Assembly (NCBI GenBank): GCA_036642795.1
Contig: JAVXTH010000011.1
Location: forward strand, 1 to 42,889
Length of the DNA stretch: 42,889 bases
Source of the DNA: JAVXTH01 sp036642795
Lineage (GTDB): Bacteria > Bacillota_I > Bacilli_A > Erysipelotrichales > Erysipelotrichaceae
Direction: 5' to 3'
The notes beneath the pieces are model-generated. The model saw only the letters and a list, made by a program, of their open reading frames with translations, was not told the DNA's origin and did not search any database. Every line of letters begins with the position of its first letter. Position 1 is the stretch's first letter. Below are positions 15,629 to 24,265 of the stretch, in pieces. The position numbers were made by a program, and so were the translations under genes.

Positions 15629-16368
15629 AAACGTTCCTCATAAAATACTTTCATTAAATATAAACCATGGCTTTCTGCTTTATAACGATTGATATCTTTA
15701 TCCTTCGCCTCTAACATATAAATTAAATCATCTTTACTTAAAGTATGTTTCCCTGCTTCGATTAAAACTTGGGCAATCATTCGTACCATATATCTTAAGA
15801 AACCATTGCCAATAAAGATTAAACGAAGATAATCTTTTTCTTTGATTATTTCAATCTTATCAATGGTGCGAATTCTTGATTTACGAGGATCAATTTTATT
15901 ACTAGTGAAACTTGTGAAATCATGGGTTCCTACAAATACCTTTGCACATTCTCGCATCGCTTCAACATCCAGTTCAGCCCAATCAAGTTTCATATATTTT
16001 TGAAGGATTGGATTCTTTATTTCCTTGCTTATTAAATAATCATATTGTTTGGCTGTACTACTAAAGCGAGCATGAAAATCATCACTTACTTGATCGACTG
16101 ATTGAATTCTAATATCATGGGGTAAAAGTGAATTTAACCCTCTAGTATAATGCTCACTATCAATTACTTTATCACTATCAAAATGGAATACTTGACCATA
16201 AGCATGAACTCCACCATCGGTTCTACCTGCTCCCACAATATTAATTTTACATTTATGCATCGTACTCAATGCTTTTTCAATGGTTTCTTCGATTGAATCA
16301 CCACGTTTTTGAGTTTGCCATCCACAATAATTACTTCCATCATAGGCAACAATCGCTTTATATCTCAT
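15625..16368 (-). CDS. truA: tRNA pseudouridine synthase A
   Basis: Makes pseudouridine at positions 38-40 of tRNA anticodon stems. The 247-residue enzyme has YDGSNYCGWQTQ at the N-terminus and the catalytic Asp in GAGRTDGGVHA near residue 50. The FLRYMVRMI segment lies near residue 195. Start chosen at 16368, where ATGA overlaps the ecfT stop; the frame extends upstream only through ecfT coding sequence. Confidence 0.97.
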   Translation of the reverse strand: MRYKAIVAYDGSNYCGWQTQKRGDSIEETIEKALSTMHKCKINIVGAGRTDGGVHAYGQVFHFDSDKVIDSEHYTRGLNSLLPHDIRIQSVDQVSDDFHARFSSTAKQYDYLISKEIKNPILQKYMKLDWAELDVEAMRECAKVFVGTHDFTSFTSNKIDPRKSRIRTIDKIEIIKEKDYLRLIFIGNGFLRYMVRMIAQVLIEAGKHTLSKDDLIYMLEAKDKDINRYKAESHGLYLMKVFYEERL

Positions 16369-17168
16369 AATCCAATCACCGCAACAGCACCAACAGAAAC
16401 AAGGACTAAGCCACAAACAACTAAAAGTGAATAATCCCTCATGTGCATCTTTAAAACCTTGTAGCGAGTCCGTGTGCCCCCTGGGTTATAACCTCTTGCT
16501 TCCATTGCATTCGCTAAATCATCAGCACGTTGAAAAGCCGATAAGAATAATGGGATAATTAATGATAAAATAGCTTTTATTTTACTAAACAAGGAACCTT
16601 CCTCTAAATCGACTCCCCGTGAACTTTGAGCTTTCATGATTCGTTGTGTCTCTTCAATCAAAGTTGGAATAAAACGTAACGCAATGGAAATGATCATCGC
16701 AATCTCATGGGCAGGTACATGAAATCTTTTAAAGGGTGATAAAAGATCTTCAATCCCAAGTGTCATATCAAGTGGTTTTGTGGTTGCCGTTAAAATCGTA
16801 GTTACGACAATCATCATCATTAAACGAATCACGATATATAAAGTCTGTGATATCGCATCGCTATATATTTTAAAGCTACCAAGGGCAATCACAACATAAC
16901 CAGTTCTTACTACTAAAACATTAATAACCAATAAAAACACCAACATAAACAACATTGGTTTCATTGCTCGCCAAATGAAATTAAGTTTCAACTTTGCAAG
17001 TAAGGTACAAAGCAATACACTACTTCCAATTATCACATAACCATAATATCCAGAAGGAATAAAGATCGCAATCACAAAGATTAACATTGCACATATCTTT
17101 GCTCTTGGATCCATTCGATGAATGAGTGAATCTAAAGGAAGATAGCGTCCTAAGGCAAAGTTCTTCAT
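16365..17168 (-). CDS. ecfT: energy-coupling factor transporter transmembrane protein EcfT
   Basis: The membrane scaffold of the ECF vitamin and micronutrient importer. The 267-residue protein has about five to six helices. It has two coupling motifs that dock into the ATPases: SSRG near residue 175 and EARG near residue 229. It joins EcfA1/EcfA2 and swaps among separate S-components, none of which is encoded here. Its start overlaps the ecfA2 stop by 4 bases. Confidence 0.96.
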   Translation of the reverse strand: MKNFALGRYLPLDSLIHRMDPRAKICAMLIFVIAIFIPSGYYGYVIIGSSVLLCTLLAKLKLNFIWRAMKPMLFMLVFLLVINVLVVRTGYVVIALGSFKIYSDAISQTLYIVIRLMMMIVVTTILTATTKPLDMTLGIEDLLSPFKRFHVPAHEIAMIISIALRFIPTLIEETQRIMKAQSSRGVDLEEGSLFSKIKAILSLIIPLFLSAFQRADDLANAMEARGYNPGGTRTRYKVLKMHMRDYSLLVVCGLVLVSVGAVAVIGL

Positions 17169-18019
17169 ACTTTCACCTCTTTTGAAACCGCTCTAGCAAG
17201 TTCATCCACACTTAAAATATGGTCATCTAATTGAAAGCCTTGCTTCTTTAAGTCTTCTCTTAAACGAATAATGGCGGGTGGTGTAATCTTTAATTCATGA
17301 AGTAAATCTACTTGCGCAAAAAAATCATGAACGCTACACTGCTTCATCCGTTTACCATCATGAATTACCACTACTTCTTCACAATAATTTAATACATGTT
17401 CCATATCATGGGTTACAATTAATACCGTTTTATGAAATTCTTTATTCATTGTTTGAAATAGATTCATCATCTCTAAGGCACCTTGTGGATCTAGTCCAGC
17501 GGTTGGTTCATCTAATACTAAAACTTCCGGCTCCATTGCCAAGATCCCCGCAATCGCAATCCGTCGTTTTTGACCACCAGATAAATTAAAAGGTGATTTT
17601 TCTAAATAACTATCATCTAAGCCAACAATTTTTAATACCTTCGATGCTCGCTCAATTGCCGCTTCATCACTTACACCAAAATTCTTTGGCCCAAAACATA
17701 TATCTTTTAAGATTGTTTCTTCAAATAATTGATATTCAGGAAATTGAAATACTAAACCAACCCGGTGCCGTAATTCTTTTAAGTGCTTTGGTTTTACGCC
17801 TCCAACAATGGTACGATCTAATACTTCAATGGTGCCTTTACTCGGTAATAATAATGCATTTAAATGTTGAACAAGGGTTGTCTTTCCACTTCCGGTTTCC
17901 CCGATAATCGCTGTGAAAGAGCCTTCTTTAATATCTAAAGAAATGTTATCTAACGCTACATAGGAAAAAGGGCTATCTTCATTATAAATATGACTTACTT
18001 CTTTAAATGTAATTGGCAT
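17165..18019 (-). CDS. ecfA2: energy-coupling factor ATPase EcfA2
   Basis: One of the two ABC ATPases of the ECF importer, 284 residues. Walker A is GETGSGKTT, the signature is LSGGQKRR, and Walker B is VLVLDEPTAGLDP, the EcfA2 form. Start chosen at 18019 behind GGTGGAAG; it overlaps the end of ecfA1 by 25 bases. Confidence 0.95.
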   Translation of the reverse strand: MPITFKEVSHIYNEDSPFSYVALDNISLDIKEGSFTAIIGETGSGKTTLVQHLNALLLPSKGTIEVLDRTIVGGVKPKHLKELRHRVGLVFQFPEYQLFEETILKDICFGPKNFGVSDEAAIERASKVLKIVGLDDSYLEKSPFNLSGGQKRRIAIAGILAMEPEVLVLDEPTAGLDPQGALEMMNLFQTMNKEFHKTVLIVTHDMEHVLNYCEEVVVIHDGKRMKQCSVHDFFAQVDLLHELKITPPAIIRLREDLKKQGFQLDDHILSVDELARAVSKEVKV

Positions 18020-18822
18020 ACTTCTTCCACCGCCCTTTCCAACGTCGTACATGGTGCTACATCGACTCCATAGGAATGAAGTGCTTTACAAAATTTTAAC
18101 GCAAAAGGAATATCTAATTTTAAGTTTATTAATTCACGTTCCCGCTGTAAGATTTCTTCCGGTAAGCCTTGCATCACAATATGACCTTGATCCATCACTA
18201 AAACATAATCCGAATGTGCGACTTCTTCAATATCGTGGGTAATGCTAATAATCGTTAACTTAGAAACATCATGAATGGTTTGGATTAATTTATTAATCTC
18301 AGCTTTTCCTTGTGGATCTAACATACTCGTTGCTTCATCAAAAATAATAATTTCCGGTGACATAGCTAAAACACCAGCAATTGCTACTCGCTGTTTTTGC
18401 CCTCCGGATAAACGAGTTGGTTCACTCTGTAGATATTTACTCATATTGACTTGTTGCGCAAATTTATTTATGATTTCTTCCATTTGATTCTGTGGTACTT
18501 GATGATTCTCTAAACCAAAGGCAATATCATCCGCTACCGTTGAACCAATAAATTGATTATCTGGATTTTGAAATACAATTCCTACTTTATCACGAATTGC
18601 ATATTCATTTTCTTCATTTAATTCTAAACCATCTAATATAATGGTTCCTTCATCTTTAACTAATAGATTAATCAACAACTTCGCAATCGTCGACTTTCCA
18701 CTTCCATTATGACCAATAATCGTCGTATAACTTCCTTGTTCAATTGAAAAGGATACATGATCAACTGCATTTTCTTCACCATCATAAGAATAAGTTAAAT
18801 CTTTTACTTCAATTGTCTTCAT
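17995..18822 (-). CDS. ecfA1: energy-coupling factor ATPase EcfA1
   Basis: The partner ABC ATPase, 275 residues and first gene of its operon. Walker A is GHNGSGKST, the signature is LSGGQKQR, and Walker B is IIIFDEATSMLDP; DEATSMLDP is typical of EcfA1. Start chosen at 18822 behind GAGGTG; longer frames lack a ribosome binding site. In many Firmicutes this gene directly follows rplQ, but here about 5 kb of envelope genes lie between. Confidence 0.95.
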   Translation of the reverse strand: MKTIEVKDLTYSYDGEENAVDHVSFSIEQGSYTTIIGHNGSGKSTIAKLLINLLVKDEGTIILDGLELNEENEYAIRDKVGIVFQNPDNQFIGSTVADDIAFGLENHQVPQNQMEEIINKFAQQVNMSKYLQSEPTRLSGGQKQRVAIAGVLAMSPEIIIFDEATSMLDPQGKAEINKLIQTIHDVSKLTIISITHDIEEVAHSDYVLVMDQGHIVMQGLPEEILQRERELINLKLDIPFALKFCKALHSYGVDVAPCTTLERAVEEVCQLHLKK

Positions 18823-18865
18823 CCTTTTCACCTCGTTTATTTCTTTATTACGTTCCCAATGTTTA

Positions 18866-18894
18866 ATTATAAACATCAAAGCCTATTAATACAA
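18866..18894 (-). promoter_or_regulatory. sigma-A promoter of the ecfA1-ecfA2-ecfT-truA-PHP operon
   Basis: On the minus strand, TTGTAT (18889-18894) and TATAAT (18866-18871) are separated by 17 bases. The -10 lies 43 bases before the ecfA1 ATG. Confidence 0.65.
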
Positions 18895-18945
18895 GCATTA
18901 CTCATAATGAAACCCTTATCATCCAATGATTTAAGAATTCATATA

Positions 18946-20265
18946 TTAAATTATTTCTTTTTCTAATTCTTTTATCGTTTTTTTTGTATATAATTTTCTT
19001 GCGATTACAAAACTCTTTTCACTCATAAATTGCTTATTTAAAAAATCATAATACGATCCAGGTGAAATAATTCCGGATAAATCAACAAGATTTAAACCGA
19101 CACATTCAATTAGATTCCCAACAAAAGATACACAGTTTGTATATAAAACAAAGAAGGTATGAAATTTACCTTTCTTAATCTTATAAAAATGAGCATTCTC
19201 ACAGTTTCTAGTAATCCGTGAAATATAATCATCACATTCACCTTTATAAGGTAAACCATTTCTTTTTAATTCTTCATCACTTTGAAAATCAACAAAACTA
19301 GCGAATACTTCTTTGATCTTTTCATCCAGCATCGTTTTTTGATGCGGAACTAAACTTAAACCAAAACCAACTAATATTTTATTTTCGTTTTTTAAACAAT
19401 TAATTAAATAATCCTTTCGATGAGCAACTATTACCACGCCATCCCCTAAGGTTCCATTTACTTTTCGATGATGAGGATCATAACAACCATACGAAATAAC
19501 AATATCTCGATAGATTAAATCAACATGGCCAAACATCGCAGGCCCACTAGGAGCTAAATGAACCATAACTTCTAAATCGATAGGGATATCTTTTTTAATT
19601 GCTTCAAATTCTTCTTTAATAACATCTTCTGCTTTTTTATTTAAGATTAAATTCATTAATCTACCTGGTAACAGTGCCGCCAAAAAAGGTGGAATCGCTA
19701 ATTGGATTTTCTTTACCATTTTAGTTCCACTATTATTCGGTACGATTTCACGAACAAATTCAAGTACCGAATTACCACCATAGATCATAAAATAACAACC
19801 CATGGCATAAGAAATTAAGGTGTGATAATGATTGGGATCAAACAATAAAATTAAAGACATAAGCAAATCAAAGATTAAACCAATCCAAGAAGTTAACATT
19901 CCTTTCAAATGATCCCGACGTTTTACATTCAATACAAAACATTTACTGATCGCATGAAGTAAAATCCAACACCCAATTATCCTTGGAAAGATTGATGTGA
20001 ACAAGCTTGGATTAGCCCAAGCAAAGATTAATAAAACAATCCATAAGAGCATATCCATAATCTGTGAAAAAAGATGTTCAATTTTCTTAAAGTTAATAAT
20101 AATATTTAATAAACGAATTCCTACCATCACTAATAATCCAAAGACTAAAGTAAGATATAACCAGTTCCATATTTCCAAACGATTCGTGAAAAAACATACA
20201 CCGAGGATAAAGAAAAAAAGACCAGTAATTAAAATAGAAACATAATTAATTTGTTTTTTTAGCAT
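18946..20265 (-). CDS. DUF308-like membrane protein with a putative permuted papain-like C-terminal domain
   Basis: A 439-residue protein in two halves. Residues about 6-170 form six hydrophobic helices in the pattern of HdeD/DUF308 proteins. Residues about 225-439 are soluble. Two motifs suggest a circularly permuted NlpC/P60 or DUF4105-like cysteine-hydrolase fold: FGHVDLIY with His247, and TNCVSFV with Cys378 followed by SPGSYYDFL. In such folds the His precedes the Cys, the reverse of classic papain. Function unknown; peptide, lipid or peptidoglycan substrates are possible. AGGAGG precedes the ATG, and a TATAAT lies at 20292-20297. Family assignment is from motif reading only. Confidence 0.75.
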   Translation of the reverse strand: MLKKQINYVSILITGLFFFILGVCFFTNRLEIWNWLYLTLVFGLLVMVGIRLLNIIINFKKIEHLFSQIMDMLLWIVLLIFAWANPSLFTSIFPRIIGCWILLHAISKCFVLNVKRRDHLKGMLTSWIGLIFDLLMSLILLFDPNHYHTLISYAMGCYFMIYGGNSVLEFVREIVPNNSGTKMVKKIQLAIPPFLAALLPGRLMNLILNKKAEDVIKEEFEAIKKDIPIDLEVMVHLAPSGPAMFGHVDLIYRDIVISYGCYDPHHRKVNGTLGDGVVIVAHRKDYLINCLKNENKILVGFGLSLVPHQKTMLDEKIKEVFASFVDFQSDEELKRNGLPYKGECDDYISRITRNCENAHFYKIKKGKFHTFFVLYTNCVSFVGNLIECVGLNLVDLSGIISPGSYYDFLNKQFMSEKSFVIARKLYTKKTIKELEKEII

Positions 20266-20311
20266 CTTCTTTCCTCCTTGTCGTAAACATTATTATATAG
20301 CAGAACTGATA

Positions 20312-20335
20312 GAAAAAAAAGACCCTAGGGTCTTT
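20312..20335 (-). terminator. terminator overlapping the stop codon of the Cys-rich gene
   Basis: AAAGACC (20318-20324) pairs with GGTCTTT (20329-20335) around CTAG and is followed on the minus strand by eight T. The gene's stop codon (20334-20336) is part of the stem. Confidence 0.8.
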
Positions 20336-20894
20336 AATATGTTACTTTTGCTTGCCATCCTTTATAAGATCCATGACAGGCATATGCTTCATCCGCTATA
20401 TATAATACATGGGACATCATCTTAACCGCATCAATATCTGAAATATGAAGTACTTCAAGTTCCAAATCATTACCACCTTCGGTAATGACAAAACCTTTAT
20501 TAATTAATTTATTACGGAATATTTCTAAGTCTTCTTTATTTTTAAAACTAACAATATGTTGGATCGGACGTTCATTTTGATTAACGTCACCTTCCGCAGC
20601 TAAATCATTGATTGTTTCCTCGTTTTTTTCTTTGATCTTTTCTACCATTTCATCGGATAAATTAGGATACTCCGGATTAGAATAAGTTGCCTCTTCCTTT
20701 GCTTCACAAGGCTCGTCTTGTTGGCAAGTACATTCATCTTCACAACTACATGTTTCACCACAACAACAATCTTCATCTTCTAATAGATCTTGATCTAATT
20801 CCATAATTTTGTGTTGCTCATCTTTCTTGAGTTTGTAGATAGCGAATGCTACCGCACTACCCAATACTGCTAATGCAGGAATTAATTTTTTCAT
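20334..20894 (-). CDS. membrane-anchored Cys-rich protein with an RraB-like C-terminus
   Basis: A 186-residue protein. One N-terminal helix (about 4-21) is followed by an acidic region with eight Cys in 21 residues (43, 44, 45, 49, 51, 55, 57, 63). A linker leads to a domain (about 110-186) with the alternation and ending seen in the RraB/DUF695 family: IVSFKNKEDLEIF, then YACHGSYKGWQAKV. RraB inhibits RNase E in Proteobacteria. No RNase E is evident here, so that role should not be assumed. The Cys cluster may bind metal. Start at 20894 behind GGTGA; TGTTACAAT at 20919-20927 could be its own promoter. Confidence 0.7.
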   Translation of the reverse strand: MKKLIPALAVLGSAVAFAIYKLKKDEQHKIMELDQDLLEDEDCCCGETCSCEDECTCQQDEPCEAKEEATYSNPEYPNLSDEMVEKIKEKNEETINDLAAEGDVNQNERPIQHIVSFKNKEDLEIFRNKLINKGFVITEGGNDLELEVLHISDIDAVKMMSHVLYIADEAYACHGSYKGWQAKVTY

Positions 20895-20961
20895 TATCTT
20901 CACCACTTTCTTTTACTTATTGTAACATAAATTGAATGAATTTAAACTAGTATACGTAAGA

Positions 20962-21540
20962 TTATTTCTTTTTACTGATTGCGATTCCATCGCCAATTTC
21001 AAAAAACTCGGTATCAAATTCCTGATTTTCTACTAAGTAATCAATATAAATACGAATCTTACGAATTAATCCTCTTAAACCCCTTGATTTAATGACTTCC
21101 TTGCTTTTAACTAAACCATGAAAAGCTAAATTATCGCTGATAACAACGCCACCTTTGTTTAAGAAAGGAGTAAAGCGTTCAAAGAATTTAATATATTGAG
21201 CCTTGGCAGCATCAATAAAGATTAAATCAAATTCACCTTCAACTTCAACATCAAACGCATCTCCTTCAATGACTTTAATTTGATTCTCTAGCTTAAAGTC
21301 ATGAATATTTTGAATTGCTTGTATATATCGCTCATGATCTCTTTCGATGCTTACAATATGAATGTTTTCATTGATCAAGGCCATTCGTATTGCGGAATAA
21401 CCAATTGCAGTACCAATTTCTAATATTGTTTTAATCTCATTATTTTTGATATAGTCACAAAGAAATTGCATTCCATCTGGTTGCATAATCGGAACCTTGT
21501 AATCCTGAGCATATTGTTCAATCTCTTTTATCTGTTTCAT
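20962..21540 (-). CDS. trmR: O-methyltransferase, TrmR (YrrM)-like
   Basis: A 192-residue SAM-dependent methyltransferase of the catechol-OMT fold. Motif I is EIGTAIGYSA near residue 41. The segment FIDAAKAQYIKFFE near residue 111 and GGVVISDNL after it carry the metal and catalytic residues. The sequence resembles Bacillus YrrM/TrmR, which methylates 5-hydroxyuridine-34 of tRNA. Other OMT substrates cannot be excluded. It starts 2 bases after the CapA-like stop; an in-frame ATG at 21558 would give 198 residues overlapping that gene. Confidence 0.85.
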   Translation of the reverse strand: MKQIKEIEQYAQDYKVPIMQPDGMQFLCDYIKNNEIKTILEIGTAIGYSAIRMALINENIHIVSIERDHERYIQAIQNIHDFKLENQIKVIEGDAFDVEVEGEFDLIFIDAAKAQYIKFFERFTPFLNKGGVVISDNLAFHGLVKSKEVIKSRGLRGLIRKIRIYIDYLVENQEFDTEFFEIGDGIAISKKK

Positions 21541-21542
21541 AA

Positions 21543-22694
21543 TTAATCCATCATCCATTTCTCATCTATGACCTTTTTTGTTCGTTCCATTAAATCATCT
21601 ACCTTGACACTTTGTCCTTCATAATTATTTAAACCATGCGTCTTAGCCATTTCTTCACTGTAATCACTTAATCGATATATCTTATAGTTATTTCGTGATT
21701 CCATTATATTATTAGGATCACCCTTGTAATGAGTTACAAGCGGAATCCATTTAACATTCTTCACTTTAATTTCTTTACTCTTTTGATTCTTCACAAAATC
21801 AAACTTGATCTCTCCACCTAATACATTACCAACATCGAGCATTCCACTTAAAAAATTACCTAATGAATAGACAACTAAAGTTTCATTTCCCGTAGTACCC
21901 TTTACCCATTCAATTGGTTGAATCACATGGGGATGAGTTCCTATCACTACATCTACTTTTAAATCCGCAAATAATTGTGCATAATGTTTCTGCATTTCAC
22001 TGGTTTGATTCATATTCTCATCTCCCCAATGTGCCGAAACAATAACCACATCACTTACTTCTTTTGCCGCTTGGACATCACTTGTGATTCTTGCATCATC
22101 AAATAAAGCAACACAGTAATCATTTGGAAGACTCACACCATTTGTTCCATAGGTGTACGCTAGAAAGGAAAAAGTAACTCCTTTGCGTTTGATTACCGGA
22201 ATGTTATTTCGATCTTCATTGGAGGTATAGGTTCCAGCTGTAATCATATTTTTTTCTTTGCTCCAAGTTGCTTTGGCATTTTCAATTCCAAGCATACCTT
22301 TATCCAAAGCATGGTTGCTTGCGGTATTAACTAAGTCAAAGCCAACTTGATTTAATTGGGAAGCAATCACACTTGGCGAATTAAAGGTAGGATAACCAGA
22401 TAAGCCTAAATCATCACCACCTAGAATCGTCTCTTGGTTAATAAAGGCTAAATCGGCTTTTTTAATATCGTCTTTCACCGGTTCATACATTCCAGTAAAA
22501 TCATAAGTCCCATCGCCTTCTGTTCCTGCCAATTTATCTGCTTCTTTATAAATAGAATCATGGATTAAATTATCCCCAACTCCGATAAAGGAAATAACGC
22601 TATCTTTAGGTGCTGGCTTCTTAACTTCTTCTTTAGGAGATGTGGAACAGGCAACTAGTAATAAGGATAATACTAAGATTAATAATTTCTTCAT
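21543..22694 (-). CDS. CapA family lipoprotein
   Basis: A 383-residue protein with a lipoprotein signal peptide (lipobox LVAC, Cys16), so it is anchored on the outer face of the membrane. The PGA_cap metallophosphatase-like domain shows GVGDNLIHD near residue 39, the NQE motif, NTASNHALDKG near residue 130, SAHWG, and IGTHPHVIQP near residue 252. CapA-type proteins act in poly-gamma-glutamate or other envelope polymer assembly, but no capB/capC is present here. It starts 3 bases after the VanY-like stop. Confidence 0.92.
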   Translation of the reverse strand: MKKLLILVLSLLLVACSTSPKEEVKKPAPKDSVISFIGVGDNLIHDSIYKEADKLAGTEGDGTYDFTGMYEPVKDDIKKADLAFINQETILGGDDLGLSGYPTFNSPSVIASQLNQVGFDLVNTASNHALDKGMLGIENAKATWSKEKNMITAGTYTSNEDRNNIPVIKRKGVTFSFLAYTYGTNGVSLPNDYCVALFDDARITSDVQAAKEVSDVVIVSAHWGDENMNQTSEMQKHYAQLFADLKVDVVIGTHPHVIQPIEWVKGTTGNETLVVYSLGNFLSGMLDVGNVLGGEIKFDFVKNQKSKEIKVKNVKWIPLVTHYKGDPNNIMESRNNYKIYRLSDYSEEMAKTHGLNNYEGQSVKVDDLMERTKKVIDEKWMMD

Positions 22695-22697
22695 TCT

Positions 22698-23705
22698 TTA
22701 CATCGCCTTTCTTGCATAATATTCTTCAAGTGTCCAATTATTCATTTCTAATACTTTAGCACATGTCTTACCAACATAACGCAAATGCCAAGATTCATGG
22801 GAAAATCCGGTTACTTCTTCTTTATCTTTTGGATAACGTAAGACAAAACCATAATCACTTATTTGATCGATGAGCCAATTATATTTAGGATGTGTTTCAA
22901 TCGTTGTATAATCCATTCCATCTAAGGTGATATCAATCGCTAATCCACTGTTATGTTCACTTTGGCCAGGTCTTGCGAAGTAGCGATCTGCATATTCAAG
23001 TCCATTCGCATTTAGATAATGTTGGTATAAACTTGTTTGATAAGCATAATCTCGAAGTGATGCGATTGCCGTTATCGTTATGCCTTCATCCTTCGCTAAA
23101 TCGATTAATTCTTGAAAAGCATCGCCTGCCTCTTTCACAATATACTGATTATTAGGAAAACAGGAATACTCATTTGTACATGCACTAGGTGTTGGTACTA
23201 AATTTTCAGGTTGATATCCATCTGGTAATTTATGATATTTATTAATTAACATCGTACTATCTTTTGTATCTTCAATTGTTTCAACTACTTCATATGGTTT
23301 TATATCTTTATTTAGATTAACATTTAAAACAATTTCTTTCTTACTTAACTTTTGATCTTTATAAGCTAAATAACGATCGATTTTCTTTATTTGAACATTC
23401 GTAAGTTTCGCATATTCTTTAATATCCGATAAAGCTACTTTCTTATCAAACAAAGCATTCACCACAATCGCATTGTTTACTTTAGGCAAATTACAATATT
23501 GATCACTATAAGCTTTCTTAAAATCATCCTTCAACATTTTCTTAAGTGATATTGGATACTTACATTGATCAATATCAATACCACTTTGTTCTAACTGTTT
23601 TAATTCTTGCTCATTGAATAAAGATTTATTTTGTGATTCTTTAGAATCACTCGTACATCCCGATAAAAATGAGATGATGATTAATATAACGATAAGTTTT
23701 TTCAT
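22698..23705 (-). CDS. VanY-type D-alanyl-D-alanine (or L,D-) carboxypeptidase lipoprotein
   Basis: A 335-residue protein with a lipobox (LSGC) about 17 residues from the start. A linker of roughly 150 residues is followed by a VanY domain. Zinc-binding SEHNSGLAIDI and HESWHLRYVG are both intact, and SLRDYAYQTSLY is the family's N-terminal motif. It trims the terminal D-amino acid from peptidoglycan stem peptides outside the membrane. No vanH/A/X genes are present, so this looks like housekeeping wall remodelling rather than glycopeptide resistance. Start at 23705 behind GAGGAA. Confidence 0.93.
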   Translation of the reverse strand: MKKLIVILIIISFLSGCTSDSKESQNKSLFNEQELKQLEQSGIDIDQCKYPISLKKMLKDDFKKAYSDQYCNLPKVNNAIVVNALFDKKVALSDIKEYAKLTNVQIKKIDRYLAYKDQKLSKKEIVLNVNLNKDIKPYEVVETIEDTKDSTMLINKYHKLPDGYQPENLVPTPSACTNEYSCFPNNQYIVKEAGDAFQELIDLAKDEGITITAIASLRDYAYQTSLYQHYLNANGLEYADRYFARPGQSEHNSGLAIDITLDGMDYTTIETHPKYNWLIDQISDYGFVLRYPKDKEEVTGFSHESWHLRYVGKTCAKVLEMNNWTLEEYYARKAM

Positions 23706-23737
23706 AGGTTCCTCTTTCATTCATAATACCTCTTAAT

Positions 23738-23767
23738 ATTATATGTTAATTGATAATATAAATACAA
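23738..23767 (-). promoter_or_regulatory. candidate promoter of the VanY-CapA-TrmR operon
   Basis: On the minus strand, TTGTAT (23762-23767) and TATAAT (23738-23743) are separated by 18 bases. An alternative TTGAAC/TATTAT pair lies slightly upstream with 16-base spacing. Confidence 0.5.
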
Positions 23768-23842
23768 CTATAATGTTCAAATCTGATTCATTCTCCTAAT
23801 TTACTACTAGATCTATCTATCCTTTACTACTAAAACACACAT

Positions 23843-23868
23843 AAAAAAAACGGTATTTCTACCGTTTT
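23843..23868 (-). terminator. terminator of the S10-spc-alpha operon
   Basis: AAAACGGTA (23847-23855) pairs with TACCGTTTT (23860-23868) around TTTC, followed by a T run on the minus strand. It begins 12 bases after the rplQ stop. Confidence 0.9.
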
Positions 23869-23880
23869 AAATTGATTCGA

Positions 23881-24243
23881 TTAAACTAATTCAATGATAG
23901 CCATTGTAGCATTGTCACCACGACGGTTGTAAGATTTCACTACACGAGTGTAACCACCGTTACGGTCTGCATATTTTGGACCAATTTCATTAAATAGTTT
24001 CTGTAAAGCAGTTTGTCCGCTTACTTCATCTACGACAACATCACGTACAAAGCTAGCTGCTTGACGACGAGCATGTAAATCTCCACGTTTCGCTAATGTA
24101 ATTAATTCATCCATTACCGTACGCATTTCTTTTGCTTTCATCTCAGTCGTTTCAATTTGGCCTTTTGCGATTAAGCTAGTTGCCATATTACGGAACATTG
24201 CTTTTCTATGATCAGCAGTACGTCCTAATTTACGATTCCACAT
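23881..24243 (-). CDS. rplQ: 50S ribosomal protein L17
   Basis: A 120-residue large-subunit protein near the exit tunnel and last gene of the operon. The N-terminus MWNRKLGRTADHRKAM and the C-terminal GYTRVVKSYNRRGDNA are the standard bacterial forms. It follows rpoA by 22 bases. Confidence 0.98.
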   Translation of the reverse strand: MWNRKLGRTADHRKAMFRNMATSLIAKGQIETTEMKAKEMRTVMDELITLAKRGDLHARRQAASFVRDVVVDEVSGQTALQKLFNEIGPKYADRNGGYTRVVKSYNRRGDNATMAIIELV

Positions 24244-24265
24244 TGGTTGAGTCCTCCTTTACTTA

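Noticed and set aside
22698..23705. Vancomycin resistance gene (VanY)
   Set aside because: The domain is VanY-type, but there are no vanH, vanA/B or vanX genes nearby; such carboxypeptidases are common wall enzymes.
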